Below, piece after piece: positions 34,602-43,909 of a stretch of DNA of 64,000 nucleotides (the stretch's first letter is position 1; every line of letters begins with the position of its first letter). Both the position numbers and the translations under genes were made by a program. The notes under the pieces are model-generated. The model had not been told where the DNA came from. It searched no databases and saw nothing but the letters and a program-made list of their open reading frames with translations. Where the stretch lies: the NCBI RefSeq assembly GCF_042676085.1, contig NZ_JBHTKH010000001.1, positions 806,001-870,000 of the forward strand, written 5' to 3'. The DNA is from Terrabacter terrigena (lineage in GTDB: Bacteria > Actinomycetota > Actinomycetes > Actinomycetales > Dermatophilaceae).

Positions 34602-36802
34602 TACACGATCTCCCAGCCGAACATCATGGCGTGGTCCTCGTGCGCCAGGTTGTGGCAGTGCGCCACGTAGGGTCCGTGGAAGTCGCGGAACCCGCGGTAG
34701 ACCACGACCGACTCGTCCGGATCCAGCGCCACGAGGTCCTCACGCGAGACGTCGTCAGGATGCCCGTTCTCTGCGGTCAGCGACACGTCCTTCCCGTTGC
34801 GGATCAGGGTGCGGTGCTCCTCCATGTGCAGGTGGAAGGGATGGACCCAACCACCTCCGCCGTTGCGGATCTCCCACAGGTTGAAGGAGTTCATCGGGGG
34901 CTGCGCCTTCGGCGTCTTGCCTGCGGGGTTCCTCAGGCCGGTCGCGACGGTGGCGGGCTCGAACGGCTTGCCGTTGATGAGCCACTCGACGTCGGCGCCG
35001 GCACTGCCGCGCTTGACCTCGAAGATGAGCCGGTTGTCCATCAGCGTGCGCCAGTTGCTCGGCAGCGGTGGCAGGGCCCGCATGAGCCGGTTCGGCGGTG
35101 GGATGACGCTGTAGTCCGGCGCGGCGTCGCCGATGACGAACTTCAGCATCGGCACCTTGTAGTTCGGGTCGGGTGAGAAGCGCGAGGAGTCCGCCCACTT
35201 GCGCCCGTTCGGCATCTTCATCACGTCCGTCAGGTAGACGACGTCGCCCTTGGTCGTCGGCGTGCCGTCGGCGTACTTCGTGAAGTCGATGATGACCTCG
35301 CGCCGCTTCGCCGGCCACAGCTCGAACGAGCGGCGCGTGATCGGGAACGGAAGCAGCCCGCCGTCAGAGGCGATCTGCACGAACTTCATGCACTCCTGGC
35401 CGTCCGGGATGCGGTACTGACCGTCCAGCTCGTCACCCGAGTAACCCAGCGACACAGCGGACTTCGGCCCCTTGGTCGAGCTCATCAGCTTGAACTCGTA
35501 GATGCGCGAGACCGACGCGTCCAGGAACCGGAACCGGTACTTGCGGCGCTTGACGTAGAGCACCGGGTACGCCGTGCCGTTGATCGTGAAGATGTCACCG
35601 ACGAAGCCGTGCGACGGGAAGTGCTTGAAGAACGTCTTGCCCCACCACTCCGGGTGTGTGGCCGGGTTGTGGGCCAGCGGGAACTCCCCGAGACCGTCGT
35701 GCACGTCCTCGTGGGTCGTCACGCCGTCGTCGAGGCGGGTGTCGTAGAACGCCAGCGGGATGTCGTAGTCGACGTCGAAGGACCCGTCCGGGTGGTTGCG
35801 CCGGACCCCGGGCAGGCGCAGGCCGTAGCGCTCGTCGCCCATGTCCATGTTGTTCTTCGGGTCGTAGATCGGGTAGAGCCCGACCATGCCCTTGTAGACG
35901 TTGGCGCCGGTGTGGTCCATGCGGTGGTCGTGGAACCAGAAGAAGCTCTGCTTCTCGCGGTCGTCGTTACCGGCCGGCCAGTTGAGGTACAGGTTGTCGA
36001 CCGACATCTGCGGCAGGTAGCCGTGGTGCTGGGGCCCGTACCTCATGGAGTAGTGCGGGTTGCCGTCGCTCTCCGGCGCGGTGTGCCCGTTGTGCAGGTG
36101 CGTCAGGAACGACCAGTCGGGACTGCCGAAGTCCTGGCGGTCCAGACCCAGCTCGTTCTCGTCGAGCCGGTTGACGAAACGGACGAGCGCGGGCTTGCCA
36201 TACTCCGCGTTGATCATCGGGCCCGGGAACGTGCCGTTGAAGCCGTAGATCGTGCTCGGCGGCAGGTCGCGGACCGTGCCGGCGGCGTACGTCTTGCCGG
36301 TCGAGTCGAACGAGACGGTCGGCTTCCCGGCGGCGTCGATCGGCAGCACCTTGGAGCTCGTGAACGAGTGCGGGCGCACCATCAGCTCGATCTTGTACAC
36401 GATCGGGTCCGGGGCGTTGATCGTCTTCGTCCAGATCTGGTGCTGTTCGTTTCCGAGCGAGTTCTGTTGTCCCACACCGGGTCCCGGTGTCTGCGGCCAG
36501 ATGCTGAACTCCGACAGCGGGATCGGCCGCAGCGCTTGGAGCACGGCCAGCGGATCCTTGAACGGAGACATGATGAGCGGGCTCGTCGGGTACGTCTCGA
36601 TGTAGAAGAGCAGGTCGCTCAGGGCCGTCGAGGTGCCGGCGAAGGCACCGTCGGCCGTCAGCGGGCCACCCTGTTCCAGTCTCGGAACGGCGAAGACCCT
36701 CGTGCCGACCACTGCCGCGCTGAGCCCTCCTGCTGCCCCCAGCCTCAGCAGCGTGCGCCGCTCGACCCCCGGTGGTTCTACGGATGCTTGTCGTGTGTCC
36801 AT
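34601..36802 (-). CDS. Tat-exported multicopper oxidase (CotA/bilirubin-oxidase-like)
   Basis: This 733-residue oxidase starts at ATG 36802 with GAGGGG nine nt upstream. The Tat signal is ERRTLLRLGAAGGLSAAVV (15-33). Copper ligands are clear: HLHNGH (235-240), HDHRMDH (291-297), HPFHLHM near 665, and HCHNLAHEDHAMM (715-727) with the type-1 Cys716 and an axial Met. It oxidises phenols, bile-pigment-like compounds or metal ions with reduction of O2 to water outside the cytoplasm. The length exceeds the usual 500-550 residues because of a long first domain and inserts. The substrate cannot be read from the sequence. Confidence 0.9.
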   Translation of the reverse strand: MDTRQASVEPPGVERRTLLRLGAAGGLSAAVVGTRVFAVPRLEQGGPLTADGAFAGTSTALSDLLFYIETYPTSPLIMSPFKDPLAVLQALRPIPLSEFSIWPQTPGPGVGQQNSLGNEQHQIWTKTINAPDPIVYKIELMVRPHSFTSSKVLPIDAAGKPTVSFDSTGKTYAAGTVRDLPPSTIYGFNGTFPGPMINAEYGKPALVRFVNRLDENELGLDRQDFGSPDWSFLTHLHNGHTAPESDGNPHYSMRYGPQHHGYLPQMSVDNLYLNWPAGNDDREKQSFFWFHDHRMDHTGANVYKGMVGLYPIYDPKNNMDMGDERYGLRLPGVRRNHPDGSFDVDYDIPLAFYDTRLDDGVTTHEDVHDGLGEFPLAHNPATHPEWWGKTFFKHFPSHGFVGDIFTINGTAYPVLYVKRRKYRFRFLDASVSRIYEFKLMSSTKGPKSAVSLGYSGDELDGQYRIPDGQECMKFVQIASDGGLLPFPITRRSFELWPAKRREVIIDFTKYADGTPTTKGDVVYLTDVMKMPNGRKWADSSRFSPDPNYKVPMLKFVIGDAAPDYSVIPPPNRLMRALPPLPSNWRTLMDNRLIFEVKRGSAGADVEWLINGKPFEPATVATGLRNPAGKTPKAQPPMNSFNLWEIRNGGGGWVHPFHLHMEEHRTLIRNGKDVSLTAENGHPDDVSREDLVALDPDESVVVYRGFRDFHGPYVAHCHNLAHEDHAMMFGWEIV

Positions 36803-37011
36803 CGCACACATCCCCTCTTGCAACAACCGTGCTTTGAACCTCCCCCACGAACCACGATGAACCCGTGATCGACGGTCTTCGGCGGTTCCGCGAAACTGCT
36901 CGTGCGGGACGTCACCATTGCCGGGAGCGCGCGGAATGTCGTCCGAAATGCCCCCGGCCGGCCGAGGGGTATTTCGCACCGAAGGCGCCCGGAGGCGTCC
37001 GATCGGGGTGT

Positions 37012-37983
37012 TCAGGTGGTGGCGCGCTGGTCGAGCCAGTTCTTGCCCAGGCTCGCCATGGCGGAGGCGAACAGGACCGTGAGGATGAAGCCGAGCGAGG
37101 TGACGATGCCGATCTCAGGCAGCGGCACGGACCCGATGTGGTCGATGTGCGACCCGTGCAGCGCCTCGATGACGAGCTTGATGCCGATGAACGCGAGGAT
37201 CGCCGAGAGGCCGATGTTGAGGTAGATGAGGCGCTCGAGCAGTCCACCGACGAGGAAGTAGAGCTGCCGCAGCCCCATCAGCGCGAAGGCGTTGGCCGTG
37301 AAGATGACGAACGCGTCCTGCGTGAGGCCGAAGATGGCCGGGATCGAGTCGAGGGCGAAGACGACGTTCGCCAGCGCGATGGCGGAGACGGCGATGACCA
37401 GCGGCGTCCAGCGGCGGCGCCCGTCCTCGCGGACCGAGAGCCTGTCGCCGTGGTAGTCCCGGGTCATCGGGAGGAGACGTCGCATCGCCTGCAGGGCCCG
37501 GTACTCGCCGAACTCCGGCTCGTCCTGCTCGCGCAGCAGCGTGATGGCCGTGTAGATGAGCAGCATGCCGAAGAGGTAGAAGGTCCACGAGGCGGCCGCG
37601 ATCAGTGCTGCGCCCGCGAAGATGAACACAGCGCGCAGCACCATCGAGATCACGATGCCCAGGTAGAGGACCTTGTCCTGCGCGAAGGAGGGGACCGCGA
37701 ACTTCGTCATGATGATGACGAAGACGAAGAGGTTGTCGACCGACAGGCTGTACTCCGTGATGTAGCCGGAGAAGAACTCTGCCCCCGTGCGGCCGCCCAC
37801 CGTCAGGCTCAGGACGAGACCGAAGGCGATGGCCAGCGACACGTAGAAGGCGACCCACCGCGTCGACTGCCCGAGCGTCACCTCGCCACCTCGACCGGAG
37901 ATGACACGCAGGTCGACGTAGACGATGACGGCAAGGAGCGCGAGCGTTGCGACCCACGCGAGCACGGGAACGGCACTGATCAT
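37012..37983 (-). CDS. TerC-family membrane protein (probable Mn2+ exporter)
   Basis: This 323-residue integral membrane protein starts at ATG 37983 behind GGAGG. It has the TerC hallmarks EYSLSVDNLFVFVIIM and ANVVFALDSIPAIFGLTQD, whose acidic residues are metal-site candidates, and about eight to nine membrane segments. TerC/Alx/MntX proteins export or exchange manganese. The upstream leader has the features of the yybP-ykoY Mn2+ riboswitch, which agrees with that role and predicts induction by Mn2+. Its name as tellurite resistance protein is historical. Confidence 0.9.
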   Translation of the reverse strand: MISAVPVLAWVATLALLAVIVYVDLRVISGRGGEVTLGQSTRWVAFYVSLAIAFGLVLSLTVGGRTGAEFFSGYITEYSLSVDNLFVFVIIMTKFAVPSFAQDKVLYLGIVISMVLRAVFIFAGAALIAAASWTFYLFGMLLIYTAITLLREQDEPEFGEYRALQAMRRLLPMTRDYHGDRLSVREDGRRRWTPLVIAVSAIALANVVFALDSIPAIFGLTQDAFVIFTANAFALMGLRQLYFLVGGLLERLIYLNIGLSAILAFIGIKLVIEALHGSHIDHIGSVPLPEIGIVTSLGFILTVLFASAMASLGKNWLDQRATT

Positions 37984-37994
37984 CGAAACCTCCG

Positions 37995-38108
37995 GAGGTA
38001 GCTGACAGCTCCGGAGGTCTCCTCCGCCGACCGCGTCGGCCCCGGACACCGGAACAGCAGGGCTGTTCGTGATGACGACGTCCGGATTAGGGAGTACTCC
38101 CCTCCACG
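37995..38108 (-). ncRNA. yybP-ykoY manganese riboswitch (candidate) in the terC leader
   Basis: Reading the minus strand from 38104, the leader has GGGGAGTACTCCC, then CGTCGTCATCACG, a GAACAGC-CCT-GCTGTTC hairpin enclosed by CCGGAC/GTCCGG, a CCGAC-GCG-GTCGG hairpin, and GGAGGAGACCTCCGG. These match conserved blocks of actinobacterial yybP-ykoY elements (GGGGAGTA, CGTC-TCA and GGAGACCT-CGG). The last block and a repeated CTCCGGAGG next to the start codon could pair to hide the ribosome site. Confidence 0.7.
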
Positions 38109-38194
38109 GGCGCGCACGTTAGCCCTCGCCCGCGTACGCGTGAGCGGCTGTCCACCATGTGGCGTTCGGTCACGAGGCGGCCCCCGGGGGGCAA

Positions 38195-38229
38195 CGGCCG
38201 CCGCCCTCCCGTGGGGTGGGCGGCGGCCG
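38195..38229 (-). terminator. Hairpin terminator after the PhoX-like gene
   Basis: CGGCCGCCGCCC (38195-38206) pairs exactly with GGGCGGCGGCCG (38218-38229), a 12-bp all-GC stem, about 50 nt after the PhoX-like stop and before the terC leader. Confidence 0.75.
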
Positions 38230-38277
38230 CCGCACCCGGCTACACGCGTACGTGCCGGGTCCTCGTCTCCTGGTCGG

Positions 38278-39693
38278 TCAGGCTCGTGCGTTGCTGGGCC
38301 GGGTCCACGGCCCCGTGATCGCGAAGACGTGCCCGGGCGACTGGATGTTGGCGAACAGCACCCGGCCGTCGGCGCTGAAGGCAGGTCCGGTGAACTCGCT
38401 GCCGTTGAGGTCGTTGCGTGCGAGCGGGTAGGACTTGCCCTCGTCGGTGACGCCGACGAGGTGCTGCACGCCTTCACCGTCCTCGGCGAGGATGATGCCG
38501 CCGTAGGGCGAGAGCGTCATGTTGTCGGGCCCGTCGTAGTTGTCGGTGTCGACGTCGGGATCGGGGTTGACGGCGAAGATCGTCTTGAGCGTGACGGTCT
38601 CGGTCTTCGGGTCGTAGAACCACACCTGACCGTCGTGCTCGTTGGTGCTGCCGTCGCTGTTCCTGGCGAAGCTGGCGACGAAGTACGCGCCGCCGTCGCC
38701 CCACCAGGCACCCTCGAGCTTGCGGCTGCGGGTGACCTCGTCGTTCGCGAACTGCTTGCGCACGGAGGTGGTTCGCGCGTCGCGGTCGGGCACGGGCTTC
38801 CACTCCACCTTGTAGCGGGTGCCGGCCTGGGTCGCGAGGGACAGGTCGGGGATGTGCTGGTCACCGCGGTAGCAGCTCATGGCCTCCAGGCGTCCGGCGG
38901 TGTCACCGCCGTCGCCGAGGGCCAGCTGGCGCAGCTCGTCCTTGCCGCCGCTGAAACCGGCCGGCGGCGTCCACCGGTAGTACAGGCCGTTGGGGCCGCC
39001 CGCGTCCTCCGTCTCGTAGATGGTGCTGGTGTCGGGGTCGACGGCGACGGCCTCGTGGGAGAAGCGGCCCAGGAACTTCAGCGGCACCGGGCTCTTGCCG
39101 ACGTTCGCCTCCTGGCTGCTCGGGTCCACCTCGAAGACGTAGCCGTGGTCCTTCAGGTAGCGGCCGCCGGCACGCTGCTCGGTCTCCTCACAGGTCAGCC
39201 AGGTGCCCCACGGGGTCTCGCCGCCGGCACAGTTGTTGTGGGTGCCCGCGACGCTCGTGTACTCGCGGACGCGGATTCCTTCCGCATCGACGTCGATGCT
39301 GGAGGTGCCGCCGCGGGCGCCCTCGTCGTAGGTGAGTCCAGCCAACGGCGGGACCGGGAAGGGCTCACTGCCGCCGATCTCGTGGTTGTTGACGAGCGTC
39401 GATCCGCCCTCGCGGGCGAAGACGCCCGTGCCGTCGGGGTCGCTCGCCGTGGGGATCCCGTCGGCGGTGGGAGTGACGCCGCTCTGCGTGACGATCCGGT
39501 AGGAGAAGCCTGCCGGCAGGGAGAGCAGACCCTTGGGGTCAGGGACGAGGGGCCCGTAGCCGACCGACGAGCGCGGCGCAGCGAGGGCGCTTCCGCCTCC
39601 GGCGAGGACGTCGATGCTGCCGCTGATCGCGATGCCGAGGCCGGTGGCGGCCGCACCGCCCAGGAAGCCGCGGCGGTTGAGGGAGGAGGTCAT
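38278..39693 (-). CDS. Tat-exported PhoX-like (DUF839) phosphatase
   Basis: This 471-residue protein starts at ATG 39693 behind GAAAGG. The Tat signal is LNRRGFLGGAAATGLGIA. The mature part is a beta-propeller of the DUF839/PhoX type, with NHEIGGSEPF, NNCAGGETPWGTWLTCEE, GRFSHEAVAVD and GPDNMTLSPYGGIILAEDG as conserved blocks. PhoX enzymes are Ca2+/Fe3+ alkaline phosphatases; some DUF839 proteins have no proven activity. Transcribed alone. Confidence 0.85.
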   Translation of the reverse strand: MTSSLNRRGFLGGAAATGLGIAISGSIDVLAGGGSALAAPRSSVGYGPLVPDPKGLLSLPAGFSYRIVTQSGVTPTADGIPTASDPDGTGVFAREGGSTLVNNHEIGGSEPFPVPPLAGLTYDEGARGGTSSIDVDAEGIRVREYTSVAGTHNNCAGGETPWGTWLTCEETEQRAGGRYLKDHGYVFEVDPSSQEANVGKSPVPLKFLGRFSHEAVAVDPDTSTIYETEDAGGPNGLYYRWTPPAGFSGGKDELRQLALGDGGDTAGRLEAMSCYRGDQHIPDLSLATQAGTRYKVEWKPVPDRDARTTSVRKQFANDEVTRSRKLEGAWWGDGGAYFVASFARNSDGSTNEHDGQVWFYDPKTETVTLKTIFAVNPDPDVDTDNYDGPDNMTLSPYGGIILAEDGEGVQHLVGVTDEGKSYPLARNDLNGSEFTGPAFSADGRVLFANIQSPGHVFAITGPWTRPSNARA

Positions 39694-39862
39694 GAGGCGC
39701 CTTTCAACGGGGTCGATGGTCGGCTCCCAGTTCATGCGGCAACTCCTCACGCCGCGCCAACTCCAGATGGCGGCCGGGTGAACGGTACGGCAGCGCCAGG
39801 GTTCCGGCTGTGCTGCTCGGCAGCGACTCAGACCACCTGGAGGACCTTCGCGACACCCCGCC

Positions 39863-40798
39863 TCACTTGGGCAGGAAGCCCACCTGACACGCGTGGTTGG
39901 TTCCCCGGGCGACCGTGATCCTCGACGCGTCGATGCAGCCGGGCTTCGGGGCGAAACCCACGAACTTCGAGCCGGCAGCGGCGGTGGCCGTCAGGCGCAC
40001 GACAGTGCCGACGGCGAAGAACGCGTTGCACGTGCCCGAACCGCTGCCGTTCGCGATGAGGCAGTCGACACCCGCGGGCTGGGAGACGACACGGCCGGCG
40101 CCGGTGCCACCGGGGAACACCGAGACGCTGCCGTTCGCGAAGTGGAAGGCGTCCCAGACGGTGATGATCCCGTGCCGCTCGGTGCTGAAGACGCCTCCGA
40201 CGGTGCCGATCATGACGGCCGACTGTGCGTTGGTCAGCTGCTGCGTGGTCACCGGGAACGTCGCCCGTGAGGCGCCCGCCGGCACGGTGACCGATGGCGG
40301 CACGGTTGCGGCCGCCGGGTTGTCACTGGTCAGGTCGACGACGAACCCACCGGCGGGTGCCGCCGCGGAGAGCGTGACGGTCCCCGTGGCCGGGTCGGGC
40401 CCGACGACGTCCGTCGGGCTGACCGTCAGGGCCGACAACGTCGGAGCCGATGACGGAGGAGGCGGGGGTGGGGGTGGCGGCGTCTGGGTCGTGCATCCGG
40501 ACAGCGTCCTGGTCGCCGACGTCGATCCGTCGCTGACGGTGACGGCGCAGTCGGCCGGCTTCGCGAACGACGAGCTCTCGATCCGGAAGGCACCGGCGGC
40601 GTCGGCCCGCCCCGTGAGGGCTCCACCGTTCACCGTCAGCGACGCGTTGGGCAGCGACCCCGAGCCCTCGATGCGGACCTGGGACCCCTGGAGGTCGGCT
40701 CTCGTGATGGTGGTCGCGGCGTAGGCCGGCTGGGCGACAGTCACGGTCACGGCGACGACCAGGGCGGCCAGGGCTCCTGCACTACGCGAAGCGCTCAT
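39863..40798 (-). CDS. Secreted protein with proline linker and Ig-like repeats
   Basis: This 311-residue protein starts at ATG 40798 behind GGAGGCGGAG. A Sec signal peptide ends at AYA (about residue 27). An N-terminal beta module with Cys residues leads to a nine-proline linker (TPPPPPPPPPSS), then a domain opening PTLSALTVSPTDVVGPDPATGTVTLS, typical of bacterial Ig-like surface modules, and a C-terminal region with three Cys (CIDAS, HACQVGF). Probably exported to the cell surface or medium. No catalytic motif seen. Confidence 0.7.
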   Translation of the reverse strand: MSASRSAGALAALVVAVTVTVAQPAYAATTITRADLQGSQVRIEGSGSLPNASLTVNGGALTGRADAAGAFRIESSSFAKPADCAVTVSDGSTSATRTLSGCTTQTPPPPPPPPPSSAPTLSALTVSPTDVVGPDPATGTVTLSAAAPAGGFVVDLTSDNPAAATVPPSVTVPAGASRATFPVTTQQLTNAQSAVMIGTVGGVFSTERHGIITVWDAFHFANGSVSVFPGGTGAGRVVSQPAGVDCLIANGSGSGTCNAFFAVGTVVRLTATAAAGSKFVGFAPKPGCIDASRITVARGTNHACQVGFLPK

Positions 40799-40988
40799 GC
40801 TCCGCCTCCTCTGCGGGGGCCGGGGGGCGGGCACGATACCTGCGCGACCCCCACCTCCGATTCTGCGTCTGTCGGTCATACCGGTCAATGTCGTGACGAG
40901 TCGCCGAACGTCTCGCTGCGAGTCACGCGCGGCTGCAAGGGGTTCGCGCGGCCGTGTCGTCGTCGGCGCGTCGGTTGCCGTCGGCGGG

Positions 40989-41714
40989 TCATCCCACGAC
41001 GCGCGCGAGCTCGACCAGGTCAGCCGCCTCGACGTCAGGCGGCGTGAAGTAGCGCGGGTACCGGGCCCCGTCGCGGTTCAGCCACCCGGTCCGGAGCCCG
41101 GCACGAGCAGCCCCGTCGATGTCCCAGGGGTGGACGGCGACGAGCATCGCCTCTGCTGCCGAGACGCCGCAGGCCTCGAGCGCGTACGCGTACGACGCCG
41201 GGTGGGGCTTCCACGCCTCGGCGTCCTCCACGCTCAGCAAGGCCTCGAACGAGTCCGTGAGGCCGGCCCTCTCCAGCAAACCCTGCGCAACCGACGTGGA
41301 CCCGTTGCTGAGCGTGACCAGACGCGCCCCGCCCTCGCTGAGCTGCCGTATGCCGTCGACGACGTCAGGATGCACGCTCAGCGTGCCGAACGTGCCCATC
41401 ACCTCGGCAACCGCCGCTTCGAGGTCAGGACCGCCGCCCGGCGCGTCGGCTCCGGTCCCGCGCACCTGAGCCAGGCGAACCCTCAGCGCCTCCGAGGCGA
41501 GGTCCGCGAACCCGGGGTTGACCCCGGTGGAGGTCAGCGCGAACCCGTCACGCAGGACGGATGCGAACCACGGCTCGACCGCGCTCGAGCCGAGGCCCAC
41601 CCGGTCGAACGAGTCGGCGAGGGGTGCCATGTCGGACAACGTCTCGTTGACGTCGAAGACCACCACCGTCGGCATGCCTCTCACAGCGCCTTCGACACGT
41701 GTCGGTGCAGGCAT
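40989..41714 (-). CDS. HAD-superfamily hydrolase, haloacid dehalogenase type II
   Basis: This 241-residue protein has the first HAD motif as VVFDVNETL (nucleophile D21, N in place of the second Asp, as is common in type II dehalogenases), the SNGS motif, an AWKPHPASYAYAL block with the catalytic Lys, and HPWDIDGAARAGLRTGWLNR at the end. By family it would hydrolyse 2-haloacids or small phosphate esters. The start at ATG 41714 is preceded by GAAGGGACGAG; ATG 41675 is an alternative nearer the core. Confidence 0.8.
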   Translation of the reverse strand: MPAPTRVEGAVRGMPTVVVFDVNETLSDMAPLADSFDRVGLGSSAVEPWFASVLRDGFALTSTGVNPGFADLASEALRVRLAQVRGTGADAPGGGPDLEAAVAEVMGTFGTLSVHPDVVDGIRQLSEGGARLVTLSNGSTSVAQGLLERAGLTDSFEALLSVEDAEAWKPHPASYAYALEACGVSAAEAMLVAVHPWDIDGAARAGLRTGWLNRDGARYPRYFTPPDVEAADLVELARVVG

Positions 41715-41956
41715 GTGCTCGTCCCTTCGTCGGATCCGTCCCAGTGGCGACCGGTCGTGACGGCACCGGCCGTGCCAGGTCCATACCCGTCTGCATCGCG
41801 GGTGGTCGAAAGTCCTCCCGAGAAAGCAATGGTGCAGAACCCAATCCGCCCGAGGGGGTCACGGCGAACCCCCGCCCGGAGACGGTCGACGACGACCCCC
41901 GTCTGAAACAGAGCACGCTGGACGGCTGTGTCTCCTCGTCAAGGAGGAAGAAGCAC

Positions 41957-42724
41957 ATGCGCACCACCACTCGAATTGCCGGCGCGAGCATCGCCGCCGC
42001 TGCCGCCCTGGCCCTCACGGTCGGACCCGCGTACGCGGCCGACGGCTGGGTCAGCGCCAACCTCAAGCCGGTCCCCGGCAGTGAGGTCGCCGGCTCCGGC
42101 ACCGCACAGGTGACCGTCACCGGCAACACCATCAAGGTCGAGATGGCCGCGAGCGGACTGCTCCCCGACCAACCCCACGCCGCGCACATCCACTTCGCCG
42201 CAGCGGCCCGTCACGAGTGCCCGACGATCAAGGACGACACGAGCGGCGACGGCACCCTCAACACGACCGAGGGCGGCCCGGCATACGGCGACATCGTCGT
42301 CTCCCTGACCAAGACCGGAGACACGAGCCCCAAGAGCGGCCTCGCGATCGACCGCTTCAGCACGGCTCCCGGCGGCACGATCAGCTACGAGCGCGGCAGC
42401 ATCAAGGTCTCCGACGGTGTGGCCGAGGCCATCTCGAGGGGCCAGTCCGTCGTCGTCGTCCACGGCGTCGACCACAACCACGACGGCAAGTACTCCGGTG
42501 AGACGAAGAGCGACCTCGACCCGAAGCTTCCGACCGAGGCGACCGACCCGGCGCTCTGCGGCGCGTTGCACGTCGCCCCCGCCGGCGGCATGCACACCGG
42601 AGGCGGCCTGAGCGGCACCACGAACACGAACGGCATGCTCCTCGCCGTCGGCGGTGTCGCCCTGGCGGCGGCGGCCGGCTCCGGCGCGTTCGCCGCCCGT
42701 CGCTCCACCCGCTCGCGCGGCTGA
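41957..42724 (+). CDS. Secreted CHRD-domain protein with C-terminal membrane tail
   Basis: This 255-residue protein starts at ATG 41957 behind AAGGAGG. The signal peptide ends near AYA (27). The CHRD-like domain holds GSGTAQVTVTGNTIKVEM, PHAAHIHF and VVVVHGVDHNHDGKY, rich in His and Asp. The C-terminus is GGGLSGTTNTNG, a hydrophobic stretch and RRSTRSRG: the layout of a sortase signal (small residues, membrane segment, basic tail) but without a plain LPxTG. The next gene encodes a class F sortase 30 nt downstream, a pairing that suggests a substrate-enzyme relation. Confidence 0.82.
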   Translation: MRTTTRIAGASIAAAAALALTVGPAYAADGWVSANLKPVPGSEVAGSGTAQVTVTGNTIKVEMAASGLLPDQPHAAHIHFAAAARHECPTIKDDTSGDGTLNTTEGGPAYGDIVVSLTKTGDTSPKSGLAIDRFSTAPGGTISYERGSIKVSDGVAEAISRGQSVVVVHGVDHNHDGKYSGETKSDLDPKLPTEATDPALCGALHVAPAGGMHTGGGLSGTTNTNGMLLAVGGVALAAAAGSGAFAARRSTRSRG

Positions 42725-42754
42725 CCGGCCGGTCGGTCCGAGGACGAGCGTCCC

Positions 42755-43531
42755 ATGGGCGAACAGACCAACGACCCCGACCGTATGCCGGCTGCGTCGG
42801 GTCGCCGTGTCACCTCCGGTGTCGCGGCGGCCCTGGCGACGACGGTGGTCCTGCTCGTCGTCGGGGTCGTCGCGCTCGTCCTCGGCCTGCGCGGCAGCCC
42901 GTACGTGCCGGGTCCGTCGGGGCCGCCGCGGCCGGCGGCGGCTCCGGCCACCCGGACCATCGGCGCGGGTTCACCGACGCCACCCGTCATCTCCACACCG
43001 GGAGCCCCGGGAGCTCGGGCGACGTCTGCGGCGCCAGGACCCGGCGGAGCCCCGGTCCTGGCGGCCTCTGCCCCGACGCTGCTCGAGATCCCCTCTGTCG
43101 GCGTGCGATCGCGCACGTTCGTCTCCCTGAGCGTCCAGGGTGACGGGACCATCTCGGTGCCCGGGACCGCGCAGGTGGTGGGCCTGTACGACGGTGGCCC
43201 GACGCCAGGCCAACTCGGCCCCTCCGTCATCGCCGCGCACGTCGACACCCCGTCGGGCGTGCCCGGGATCTTCTACCGGCTGGGCGCGGTCAGGGCGGGC
43301 GACGTCGTCAGGATCTCGCGCCGCGACGGCACACGGCTCGCCTTCACCGTCGACAAGGTGGCCGCCTACGAGAAGTCCCGCTTCCCGACCGACCTCGTCT
43401 ACAAGAGCGACTTCCGCCGTGCCGAGGTCCGACTCGTGACCTGCGGTGGCCCCACGGACGGCAGGAACGAGTACCGCGACAACGTCATCGTCTTCGGCCA
43501 CCTCACCAGCGTCGGCAGGACAAGGCCCTGA
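42755..43531 (+). CDS. Class F sortase
   Basis: This 258-residue membrane-anchored transpeptidase has an N-terminal membrane helix (about 22-45), a Pro/Ala/Gly-rich spacer (50-105) and then the sortase barrel. The catalytic triad is present: H162 (AAHVD), C230 (LVTCGG) and R241 (EYRDN). Class F sortases are common in actinobacteria and their sorting signals are poorly known. It is co-directional with the CHRD protein gene. Confidence 0.88.
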   Translation: MGEQTNDPDRMPAASGRRVTSGVAAALATTVVLLVVGVVALVLGLRGSPYVPGPSGPPRPAAAPATRTIGAGSPTPPVISTPGAPGARATSAAPGPGGAPVLAASAPTLLEIPSVGVRSRTFVSLSVQGDGTISVPGTAQVVGLYDGGPTPGQLGPSVIAAHVDTPSGVPGIFYRLGAVRAGDVVRISRRDGTRLAFTVDKVAAYEKSRFPTDLVYKSDFRRAEVRLVTCGGPTDGRNEYRDNVIVFGHLTSVGRTRP

Positions 43532-43621
43532 CGGCGCCTCGGCCCACACGCTCCGCCGACCCACGAGACCGGGCACCGGCTGGCTCTTGCGAGGCAACAG
43601 CACGAAGAGGACGCTCGTGGC

Positions 43622-43837
43622 ATGGACCCGCAACACGAGGCCGCCGAGATCCAGAACGTGCAACAACGGCTCGCGGAGCGGTTCCCGGACCTCGATCCGG
43701 GGGAGGTCCGGAGCGCCGTCACCGAGGTGCACGCCGAGCTCACCGGCAGCATCCGCGACTTCGTCCCGGTCCTGGTCGAGCACGGCGCCAGAGACCGTCT
43801 GGCCCGGATCGCTCGATCAGTCGACGACCAGCACTGA
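43622..43837 (+). CDS. Small three-helix protein
   Basis: This 71-residue, largely helical protein starts at ATG 43622 behind AGAGGA. The pattern RLAERFPDLDPGEVRSAVTEVH followed by RDFVPVLVEHGARDRL matches short actinobacterial proteins named three-helix bundle dimerisation domain. No motif gives a function. Transcribed alone between the sortase and the CYTH-CHAD gene. Confidence 0.65.
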   Translation: MDPQHEAAEIQNVQQRLAERFPDLDPGEVRSAVTEVHAELTGSIRDFVPVLVEHGARDRLARIARSVDDQH

Positions 43838-43909
43838 TGTTCACCGGTCACCCTGGCGACGTCCGGCCCGACTGAGTTCGTCACGTCGGAAGTTGGGCAA
43901 GGGTCATCC

